A stretch of 6,557 bases of DNA from Pseudomonadota bacterium (GTDB taxonomy: Bacteria > Pseudomonadota > Alphaproteobacteria > Micropepsales > Micropepsaceae), in the NCBI GenBank assembly GCA_021817355.1, contig JAKAVI010000173.1, positions 1-6,557 of the forward strand, in the 5' to 3' direction. Position 1 is the first letter of the stretch; each line of letters starts with the position of its first letter. Below are positions 1 through 5,175 of the stretch, piece after piece. Both the position numbers and the translations under genes were made by a program. The notes beneath the pieces are model-generated. The model made no database searches and was not told the origin of the DNA. It saw only the letters and a program-made list of their open reading frames with translations.

Positions 1-1356
1 CGATCTTTCAATGCGCAGACCCAGAATCTCTACGCCGGCGAAGAGGTTGGCGTCCCCTATGTGCCGCTCGACGAGACCCGGCTGCGCTATCTGGGGGGCT
101 CGACCAACCATTGGGGGGGCTGGTGCCGGCCTTTGACCGAAATCGATTTCGAGCGCCGCTCCTGGGTGCCCTATTCCGGCTGGCCGTTCGGCCGCGCCAC
201 CCTCGAGCCCTATTTTCCTCGCGCCCAGAAGCTGGTTGAAGCAGGCCCCTTTGTCTACGACGCCCTCGCCGATTCGGTTGGCGCGTTGGGACCGCTGCTC
301 GAACTGGGCCTGGGCGGGGTCTATTCGAGCTTTTTCCAGTTCAGCCAATGGGCCGGCAATCCGGAACACCTGCCAACCCATTTCGGCGAACGCTACGCCG
401 CCGATCTCAAGCGCATACCTAATCTCGACGTCATGCTTTATGCCAATGTGACGGGGCTGCGCCTTGCCGCCAACGCAGCCAGTCTTGATCACCTGGATAT
501 CGCCACCTTGTCCGGACGGCGCTTTCGTGTGCAGCCACGTGCGGTCGTTGTGGCCACCGGCGCGATCGAAAGCGCCCGGCTTCTGCTGGCCTCCAATGAC
601 GTCATGGCAACCGGTGTCGGCAATCACAATGACCTGGTGGGACGTTTCTTTGCCGATCATGCCATTCCGCGTAACACTGCAACCCTCGTGATCTTTGGCG
701 GCGCACTGCCTGACTACTATACCAGCACGGCCATTCTCAGCGGCCTGCATTTTCGTGCCACGCTGGCGGCGAGCGATTCGTTCAAGCGCAGTGCACAGGT
801 CCTGGGCTCGCTCAGCACAGTAGAGCAGACTGTGGCCTTGGATGCAGTCGGCACCGCAGCTGTGACCCAGACCTCCTCCATTCTGGGGGTCGACGCCAGC
901 GGTGCCAGCGCCTACGCCCTTGGTTGCGGCTTTGAACTCCACCCCGATCCTAATCGCAGGCTGACGCTGACGAATGAGCGCGACGCACTCGGCATGCCGC
1001 GTCTGAAGCTCAGCATGACGATCTCTGACGCGGATTTTAACTCCTACCAGCGAACCCTCGAGGAACTCGGCCGGCAATTGCTTGCCGCCCGCAGCGGCAT
1101 GCTGCGGCTGGACCGGACCACGCGGGCCGAATGGCTGTCAGGCCTGAGTTGGGGCAATCATCACATGGGGACCACTCGGATGCATGTGGACCCCAAGCAG
1201 GGTGTAGCCGATGCCAACGGCCGGGTGCACGACATCGCCAATCTGTATCTGGCTGGCAGTGGCCTTTTCCCAACCTATGGCGCCTCAAATCCCACCATGA
1301 ACCTCGTAGCCTTGACCCTCAGGCTTGCTGACCACCTCAAAGAGGTTCTGGTATGA
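1..1356 (+). CDS. GMC-family FAD-dependent oxidoreductase, 5'-truncated by the window edge
   Basis: The reading frame is open from base 1, so the gene begins upstream; the GTG at 61 is internal. The visible 451 residues lack only the N-terminal Rossmann FAD motif (GxGxxG), perhaps about 100 residues. Seen, counting from base 1: GGSTNHWGG at 32-40, the FAD-contacting Gly-rich/His-Trp motif; VVVATGAIESARLLLAS around residue 182, followed by GRFFADH, the usual second dinucleotide-fold block; and a GMC C-terminal domain with NHHMGTTRM (His387/His388) and GASNPTMN (Asn430), the catalytic His and Asn positions of the family. Family members oxidise alcohols, sugars or polyols with FAD; the substrate here cannot be told. 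The stop overlaps the start of a Tat-signal protein (ATGA, 1353-1356), which suggests a two-subunit periplasmic dehydrogenase like fructose or sorbitol dehydrogenases. That is inference, and no cytochrome c subunit gene lies downstream. The family call is firm; the substrate is unknown. Confidence 0.93.
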   Translation, partial: RSFNAQTQNLYAGEEVGVPYVPLDETRLRYLGGSTNHWGGWCRPLTEIDFERRSWVPYSGWPFGRATLEPYFPRAQKLVEAGPFVYDALADSVGALGPLLELGLGGVYSSFFQFSQWAGNPEHLPTHFGERYAADLKRIPNLDVMLYANVTGLRLAANAASLDHLDIATLSGRRFRVQPRAVVVATGAIESARLLLASNDVMATGVGNHNDLVGRFFADHAIPRNTATLVIFGGALPDYYTSTAILSGLHFRATLAASDSFKRSAQVLGSLSTVEQTVALDAVGTAAVTQTSSILGVDASGASAYALGCGFELHPDPNRRLTLTNERDALGMPRLKLSMTISDADFNSYQRTLEELGRQLLAARSGMLRLDRTTRAEWLSGLSWGNHHMGTTRMHVDPKQGVADANGRVHDIANLYLAGSGLFPTYGASNPTMNLVALTLRLADHLKEVLV

Positions 1357-1730
1357 GGGACCCGCTCACCCGGCGCAGATTGATCACCGGAAGTGGAGCC
1401 GTGATCGGCCTTGGTTCCGCTGCCGCACTCACCTTCGGGTTCGGGCTATGGCACGGTCCCTGGGCGTCCTCGCCCTATGGGGACTTGCTGAACCAGCTGC
1501 CGCTCGAAGCGGGTGCCGTGACCCTCGGCCGGGCCGTGCGCCAGGCGCTTCCGGCCCTGAACGACAGCCTGGCCGCAGCGAGCCTGCGTCGCCGCCTCAT
1601 TGGCACCTCGCTGCGCAAGTTGGCCCGCACGGATGCCGAGCATCGCCAAGTCGTCGAAGTCTCGGGCTGGATCCTGCCTCTCAGCGTAGCTGAGCTTTGT
1701 GCTCTTGCGGCAAGTAGGGCCACGGCCTGA
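1353..1730 (+). CDS. Small twin-arginine-signal protein, putative small subunit of the GMC dehydrogenase
   Basis: This 125-residue protein starts at ATG 1353, overlapping the oxidoreductase stop by ATGA, with AGAGG (1341-1345) as a ribosome site 7 bases before it. The N terminus fits a Tat signal: Thr6-Arg7-Arg8-Arg9-Leu10-Ile11 matches (S/T)RRxFL, followed by a Gly/Ala/Leu-rich hydrophobic stretch to about residue 34. No clear AxA cleavage site is visible, so it could stay anchored. The mature part is mostly helical-looking, with many Leu/Ala/Arg, and ends in SGWILPLSVAELCALA. Known three-subunit GMC dehydrogenases use a Tat-bearing small subunit to carry the signal-less flavoprotein across the inner membrane. 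By context I infer the same role here. I do not recognise a catalytic motif; a stand-alone exported protein of unknown function is the alternative. Confidence 0.75.
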   Translation: MRDPLTRRRLITGSGAVIGLGSAAALTFGFGLWHGPWASSPYGDLLNQLPLEAGAVTLGRAVRQALPALNDSLAAASLRRRLIGTSLRKLARTDAEHRQVVEVSGWILPLSVAELCALAASRATA

Positions 1731-1752
1731 CCGCTGGGGCGCCTAGCCTCGC

Positions 1753-1772
1753 CCGCCCCTTCCTAGGGGCGG
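1753..1772. terminator. GC-rich hairpin after the GMC operon, possible terminator
   Basis: A perfect 8-bp inverted repeat, CCGCCCCT (1753-1760) and AGGGGCGG (1765-1772), closes a TCCT loop 23 bases after the stop of the Tat-signal gene. No T-run follows on either strand, so it is not a classical intrinsic terminator. It could stop transcription weakly, protect an mRNA 3' end, or be chance in GC-rich spacer. Confidence 0.4.
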
Positions 1773-1820
1773 AACGCCCGCCGCGGCCCCCGTTCGGGAA
1801 CTTTTGACACGCATCCGGAC

Positions 1821-1850
1821 CTTGATCCCGTCCCGACAATCACCACATTC
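1821..1850 (+). promoter_or_regulatory. Candidate heat-shock (RpoH-type) promoter for hsp20
   Basis: CTTGATCCC (1821-1829) resembles the -35 element of sigma-32 promoters, and CCACATTC (1843-1850) lies 18 bases after the CTTG core, roughly where a -10 is expected. The -10 match is poor. A perfect TTGACA sits at 1804-1809 but has no acceptable sigma-70 -10 at 16-19 bases. A start near 1858 would give a leader of about 58 bases. This is suggestive only. Confidence 0.3.
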
Positions 1851-1875
1851 TCCCTAGCAGGACGGTGCCGATAGG

Positions 1876-1908
1876 GCCGCCTGGACGACAAGCCGCTTCG
1901 AGGAGGGC
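1876..1908 (+). promoter_or_regulatory. hsp20 ribosome binding site with possible masking hairpin
   Basis: GAGGAGGG (1900-1907) is a strong Shine-Dalgarno 8 bases before GTG 1916 and decides that start. It could be paired: GCCGCCT (1876-1882) is complementary to AGGAGGGC (1901-1908), with a small internal loop (1 x 2). A competing 5-bp stem, AAGCC (1890-1894) with GGCTT (1906-1910), puts most of the SD in its loop. Small heat-shock genes of this class often carry RNA thermometers (ROSE type). The canonical ROSE motif is not evident here, so masking is a hypothesis while the SD itself is clear. Confidence 0.5.
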
Positions 1909-1915
1909 TTCATCA

Positions 1916-2389
1916 GTGACCCGTACAGCCGTTTTCAATAGCCCGTTTCTGCTCGGTTTCGATCACTTGGAGCGCTTGCTCGAACGCAGTGCCAAGAGTT
2001 CGGGAGACGGCTATCCACCCTACAACATCGAGCAGATCGCTCCTGAGTGCCTCAGGATCACCTTGGCCGTAGCGGGTTTCTCGTCCGAGGAACTCAATGT
2101 GACGGTGGAAGACAAGCAGCTGGTGATTCGCGGCAAGCAGGCCGATGTCCCAGGGCGGCAGTTTATTTATCGCGGAATTGCTGCCCGTCAGTTCCAGCGG
2201 ACGTTCGTGCTGGCCGACGGCATTGAGGTTGCGGGAGCCGACCTGGAAAACGGCCTTCTGACCATTACCCTGACCCGTCCGAAGGCCCCGAGCGTTTTGA
2301 AGAAGATCGCCATCAGGGCCAAAGCCGCAGAATGCGACGCAGCCAGCGAGGAACTTGACGAGGGACTTGAACAGAGGAGGTCATTATGA
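1916..2389 (+). CDS. Small heat-shock protein, Hsp20/alpha-crystallin family
   Basis: This ATP-independent chaperone holds unfolding proteins in the cytoplasm for later refolding. The predicted product has 157 residues. The GTG at 1916 is preferred over the upstream in-frame GTG 1865 because it has a strong SD and gives the family-like N terminus (VTRTAVFNSPFLLGFDHLE). Residues 1-32 form the variable N-terminal arm. The alpha-crystallin domain spans about 35-134, with YPPYNIEQ entering it, LAVAGFSSEELNVTVED, and the ENGLLTITL strand (111-119) that matches the conserved A-x-x-x-N-G-x-L region. IAI (131-133) is an I-x-I-type motif close to the end of the domain, and an acidic tail of about 24 residues follows. 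Its stop overlaps the DUF1150 start (ATGA). Length and motifs are normal for alphaproteobacterial Hsp20 proteins of the IbpA/HspD-like group; a specific symbol is not justified. Confidence 0.94.
   Translation: MTRTAVFNSPFLLGFDHLERLLERSAKSSGDGYPPYNIEQIAPECLRITLAVAGFSSEELNVTVEDKQLVIRGKQADVPGRQFIYRGIAARQFQRTFVLADGIEVAGADLENGLLTITLTRPKAPSVLKKIAIRAKAAECDAASEELDEGLEQRRSL
2373..2380 (+). promoter_or_regulatory. Strong ribosome binding site of the DUF1150 gene
   Basis: AGAGGAGG lies inside the last codons of hsp20, 5 bases before ATG 2386. With the ATGA overlap, it supports both coupled and independent initiation of the downstream gene. Confidence 0.8.
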
Positions 2390-2637
2390 CCGGCAACTAT
2401 AACGAATTTGACGAACAGCAGGGGCTTGATCCCTCGCGCATCGCCTATATCAAACCGACGCTTGTCTCGGAGGCGCGGGCACTTGGGATTATTCCGGAGG
2501 GCATTCGCATTCCTGACAGCATGAAACTCTATGTCCTGCACGCCATTGACGGCACCGTGCTCGGCTTCACAGATGCCTATGACAGTGCCTATGGCGCCGC
2601 GGTGCAACACGACCTGACACCATTTTCGGTCCACTGA
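2386..2637 (+). CDS. DUF1150 family protein
   Basis: This 83-residue soluble protein has no signal peptide or membrane segment. It shows the features I associate with DUF1150, a small family of Alphaproteobacteria without an assigned function. These are a polar N terminus, a central ALGIIPEGIRIPDSMKLYVLHA segment running into an IDGTVLGFTDAYDSAY stretch (about 54-69), and a terminal QHDLTPFSVH ending in Val-His. It starts in ATGA overlap with hsp20 behind a strong SD, so the two are almost certainly co-transcribed and probably co-induced by heat. That suggests a role in proteostasis or in helping Hsp20, which is inference from position only. A stem-loop follows 30 bases after the stop. Confidence 0.87.
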   Translation: MTGNYNEFDEQQGLDPSRIAYIKPTLVSEARALGIIPEGIRIPDSMKLYVLHAIDGTVLGFTDAYDSAYGAAVQHDLTPFSVH

Positions 2638-2666
2638 GCAACAATCCGGGCGATCGACAAACCCTG

Positions 2667-2690
2667 AGGGCCGCCGCAAGGCGGCCCTTT
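2667..2690 (+). terminator. Rho-independent-like terminator of hsp20-DUF1150
   Basis: AGGGCCGCC (2667-2675) and GGCGGCCCT (2680-2688) form a perfect 9-bp GC-rich stem with a GCAA tetraloop, followed by a short T-run (2688-2690). It lies between the converging DUF1150 and ptsN genes. In the minus direction the stem is followed by TCAGGGTTTG, so it may also slow ptsN transcription, but the plus-strand direction fits better. Confidence 0.75.
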
Positions 2691-2709
2691 CCGTATCGCG
2701 AGCAACCCG

Positions 2710-3186
2710 TCAGGCGGCTTGCGACGTCCCAGCCGCATTCTTCGGCTCGGTCAGTAGCGCGTAAAGCACTTCCGGGCTGCTGGTGGCACGTAACTTCTCG
2801 CACACCGTCTGGTTGCGCAAAAGACGCGATACCCGGGCCAGCGCCTTCAGGTGGTCGGCGCCAGCGTTTTCCGGAGCTAGCAGCAAAAAGACAAGATCTA
2901 CCGGCTGGTTGTCGATTGCCTCATACGCGATCGCGGGATCGAGGCGGGCAAAGACTGCCGTGATCTTGGACAACCCGCTAAGACGGCCATGCGGAATCGC
3001 AATACCCTGCCCCATTCCGGTTGTACCCAGACGTTCGCGCTCGGTCAGTGTTTCGAGTATGCGGCGTGCTGGCAGATTCGTGAGCACGGCGGCGCGCTCG
3101 GCCATTTCGTGAAGCAGCTGTTTCTTGGTCTGCACCTTGAGCGCTGCAATCACGGCTTCCGGTGCAAGCATGTCCGAGATTTCCAT
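2710..3186 (-). CDS. ptsN: PTS IIA-like nitrogen regulatory protein PtsN (EIIA-Ntr)
   Basis: This is the terminal phosphoacceptor of the nitrogen PTS chain (EI-Ntr/NPr/EIIA-Ntr). In studied bacteria it links nitrogen and carbon status to potassium transport, stress and other outputs through protein contacts; it does not move sugar. The 158-residue product begins MEISDMLAPEAVIAALK. The single EIIA type-2 domain covers almost the whole chain. The phosphorylation site is His66 in GMGQGIAIPHGR, matching His73 of the E. coli protein. VDLVFLLLAPE and HLKALARVSRLLR are the other typical blocks. The frame continues upstream to a TTG at 3216, but ATG 3186 has AGAAGG 5 bases ahead and gives the family start. 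It follows hpf by 36 bases, as in E. coli. No rapZ or NPr gene follows; the converging DUF1150 unit does. Confidence 0.95.
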   Translation of the reverse strand: MEISDMLAPEAVIAALKVQTKKQLLHEMAERAAVLTNLPARRILETLTERERLGTTGMGQGIAIPHGRLSGLSKITAVFARLDPAIAYEAIDNQPVDLVFLLLAPENAGADHLKALARVSRLLRNQTVCEKLRATSSPEVLYALLTEPKNAAGTSQAA

Positions 3187-3222
3187 GATGACCTTCTGTT
3201 CCTTGAGTTGCGGCAACGCAGC

Positions 3223-3522
3223 TCAGGGATGATGATTTTTGAGCTTGCGGCTGTGGCGCTCAACCTGCTTCTCCAGCCGCTCGAGTGCACCATCGAAGGC
3301 CCGATAGGCGTCGCTGCCCGTTCCTTCCGACTTGAGGACAATCCCGGTACCCAGATGCGCGCTTACATCCGCGCGATAAAACGCACCTTCATGACTGAAG
3401 ACAACATTTGCCTCCACGTGGCCGTCGAAATGCTTACCGATTGCGCCTTCCAGCTTCGTGCGCACCGCTTCGGGGAGCGCCGAACCAATTTCCATCTGCT
3501 TTCCGGATACCCGTAGCTGCAT
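3223..3522 (-). CDS. hpf: Ribosome hibernation promoting factor, short form (HPF/RaiA family)
   Basis: The product binds the 30S decoding region in stationary phase or under stress and helps form inactive ribosomes. It has 99 residues when started at ATG 3522. The frame is open up to a TTG at 3639, but that codon lies in the promoter -35 box. MQLRVSGKQMEIGSALPEAV is the normal N terminus of the family, with the G-x-x-x-E-I pattern. The single S30AE domain shows VRTKLEGAIGKHF, FYRADVSAHLG, the DAYRAFDGALERLEKQV helix (71-87), and a basic end (RHSRKLKNHHP). There is no C-terminal dimerisation domain, so this is the short type as in E. coli HPF (95 residues). Many alphaproteobacteria carry the long form of about 190-200 residues. 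The frame shows no sign of a recent break: only 36 bases separate its stop from ptsN. The SD is weak (GTAGAGA). Confidence 0.9.
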   Translation of the reverse strand: MQLRVSGKQMEIGSALPEAVRTKLEGAIGKHFDGHVEANVVFSHEGAFYRADVSAHLGTGIVLKSEGTGSDAYRAFDGALERLEKQVERHSRKLKNHHP

Positions 3523-3610
3523 GGTCTCTACCGCTAACGTTCGAACTGGTGGCAAAGCCCGAAATTCCGGCCCCGCAACCCTAGCAATGCCCCAAGCGGC
3601 AAGCGGCGGT

Positions 3611-3639
3611 CTTATGTCGCAGCGCCACCCGAGAGTCAA
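3611..3639 (-). promoter_or_regulatory. Sigma-70-type promoter for hpf-ptsN
   Basis: On the minus strand TTGACT (3639-3634) is followed after exactly 17 bases by CATAAG (3616-3611). The -35 matches 5 of 6 consensus bases and the -10 matches 4 of 6. It lies in the 126-bp gap after rpoN and points to hpf, with a predicted start near 3604 and a leader of about 82 bases. A 7-bp tandem repeat (AAGCGGC twice on the plus strand, 3594-3607) sits at the start point. No sigma-54 -24/-12 element was found in this gap. Confidence 0.6.
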
Positions 3640-3648
3640 CGACGCATT

Positions 3649-5157
3649 TTAACGCCCTACCGCGACCAGGCTGAGCCCGGAACATTTCTGTCTGCGGCGC
3701 TCCACCGACGAGGGAATCCGCATAGCCTCCCTATACTTCGCAACCGTTCGCCGCGCTATATTCACGCCATCTGTCGTCAGCATGGCAACGATGCGGTCAT
3801 CGGAGAGAATTTCACGACCTTCACCATCAATCAACTCCTTGATACGGTCACGTACAGCCTCTGCGGAGTGGGACTCTGCCCCGTCAACCGACTGGATCGC
3901 GGCGGTGAAGAAATATTTGAGCTCAAAGACCCCCCGCGGTGTGGCAAGGAATTTATTTGATGTGACCCGGCTCACCGTCGATTCGTGCATGCCGATGGCG
4001 TCTGCAACGGTACGCAAATTGAGCGGTCGCAAATGACGAACGCCGTGGATCAAGAAACCATCCTGTTGGCGCACGATCTCGCTGGCCACCTTGAGGATCG
4101 TCCGGGCACGTTGGTCAAGGCTCTTGAGCAACCAGTTGGCATTGTTCAGGCAGTCGGTGAGATATTCCTTGGTGTTCCTGTCACGAGCCCCTGCGGCCAC
4201 GCTGGCATAATAGCGGGCGTTGATAAGAAGCCGCGGCAGGGTCTCCGAATTGAGCTCGACATGCCAAAGGCCGTCCGCGCCCTCGCGCACGAATACATCC
4301 GGCACCACAGGTTGAATCGGCTCTGCGCCAAAGCTCAAACCGGGTTTGGGTGTGAGAGCGCGGATTTCGGCGATCATGTCGAGAATATCCTCGGCATCAA
4401 CTCCGCAATGTGCGCAGAGGCCTGGCAGATCGCGACGGGCAACCAGATCCAGCTTACTCAATAATGCGCGCATAGCCGGATCGAGTCGATCGCGCTCCTG
4501 CAGCTGCAGCGCGAGACATTCGGCCAGATCGCGGGCGCCGACACCGGTGGGCTCGAAGCCCTGAATGATCGTCAGCACGGTTTCAACCTCGGCAACAGCA
4601 ATGGCCAGCCGCGCCGCGATATCGACGCAATCGCCACGAAAATATCCTGCCTCATCAATCGAATCGATGATTGCCGCAGCAATCAGACGTTGCGTTACAG
4701 GCAACGCCGCAATGGACAGCTGCCGATTGAGAAACTCCTTCAAGGTCTCGGCTTCGCCTGCCGCAGCTTCGAGGCCATCGCCGTCCCCGTCAAAGCGGGC
4801 TGGCGCGCGCAGCGTCGACCAGTCGGAGAGCGGGCTTTGCAACTCCGGCGCATCGGCGTGTGCGACGTCATAGAGATCTTCCGGACAGGCATCCAGATCG
4901 TCAGCCTTAGAAAAATCTTCGTGAGACAGCGCCGTATCCAGCGCCTCACCCGCCTCAGGGGCCGCAGGCTCTGGATCCGCCCCGTTGGCGTCGTCACGCT
5001 CATCGCGCTCCAAAAGCGGGTTGTGCTCGAGTTCCTGCTCCACGTAGTCGACAAGTTCGAGGTTGGACAGCTGTAGCAGCTTGATCGCCTGCTGCAGTTG
5101 CGGCGTCATGACAAGGGACTGCCCCTGTCTTATTTCCAGCCGCTGCGTGACTGCCAT
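3649..5157 (-). CDS. rpoN: RNA polymerase sigma-54 factor RpoN
   Basis: This alternative sigma factor recognises -24/-12 promoters and needs AAA+ activators, typically for nitrogen use, motility or other regulated functions. The 502 residues are full length. Region I (1-50) holds QSLVMTPQLQQAIKLLQLSN, the Gln/Leu-rich activator-response segment, ending HNPLLE. Region II (about 51-112) is acidic and rich in Asp, Glu and Ala. The core-binding domain (about 135-320) has FEPTGVGARDL (201-211). A helix-turn-helix region is seen near 381-402 (LRTVADAIGMHESTVSRVTS). The RpoN box ARRTVAKYRE at 468-477 is intact and contacts the -24 element. ATG 5157 follows the lptB stop by 18 bases; the SD is weak (GTGGACAG). 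No terminator hairpin is seen after its stop. Confidence 0.98.
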   Translation of the reverse strand: MAVTQRLEIRQGQSLVMTPQLQQAIKLLQLSNLELVDYVEQELEHNPLLERDERDDANGADPEPAAPEAGEALDTALSHEDFSKADDLDACPEDLYDVAHADAPELQSPLSDWSTLRAPARFDGDGDGLEAAAGEAETLKEFLNRQLSIAALPVTQRLIAAAIIDSIDEAGYFRGDCVDIAARLAIAVAEVETVLTIIQGFEPTGVGARDLAECLALQLQERDRLDPAMRALLSKLDLVARRDLPGLCAHCGVDAEDILDMIAEIRALTPKPGLSFGAEPIQPVVPDVFVREGADGLWHVELNSETLPRLLINARYYASVAAGARDRNTKEYLTDCLNNANWLLKSLDQRARTILKVASEIVRQQDGFLIHGVRHLRPLNLRTVADAIGMHESTVSRVTSNKFLATPRGVFELKYFFTAAIQSVDGAESHSAEAVRDRIKELIDGEGREILSDDRIVAMLTTDGVNIARRTVAKYREAMRIPSSVERRRQKCSGLSLVAVGR

Positions 5158-5175
5158 GATCTGTCCACCACACCG

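Noticed and set aside
61..1356. GTG 61 as the true start of the GMC oxidoreductase
   Set aside because: The frame is open to base 1 with coding-like residues, and the essential N-terminal FAD motif is missing, so the gene starts outside the window.
1449..1463. Second TGGCACG match to a -24 element
   Set aside because: No TTGC at the -12 position, and it lies within the Tat-signal coding sequence.
2188..2679. 163-codon minus-strand frame across hsp20 and DUF1150
   Set aside because: It is antisense to two well-supported genes, is rich in Arg/Ser/Cys, and has no family features; it is a GC-rich shadow.
2784..2800. Sigma-54-like TGGCACG-N4-TT element on the plus strand
   Set aside because: The essential -12 GC is missing (TTCT), and it lies inside ptsN pointing antisense.
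3187..3216. TTG 3216 as the ptsN start
   Set aside because: It adds 10 residues without family likeness; ATG 3186 has an SD and a typical PtsN N terminus.
2989..3516. 175-codon plus-strand frame across ptsN and hpf
   Set aside because: It is antisense to both conserved genes and has no recognisable domain.
3594..3607. 7-bp tandem repeat AAGCGGC x2
   Set aside because: Only two short copies; too little to claim a functional repeat, though it lies at the predicted hpf start point.
3523..3639. TTG 3639 as the hpf start
   Set aside because: The codon lies in the -35 box of the hpf promoter, and the added 39 residues do not resemble HPF.
3985..4464. 159-codon plus-strand frame inside rpoN
   Set aside because: It is antisense to rpoN, which is full length and motif-complete; there is no SD or family feature.
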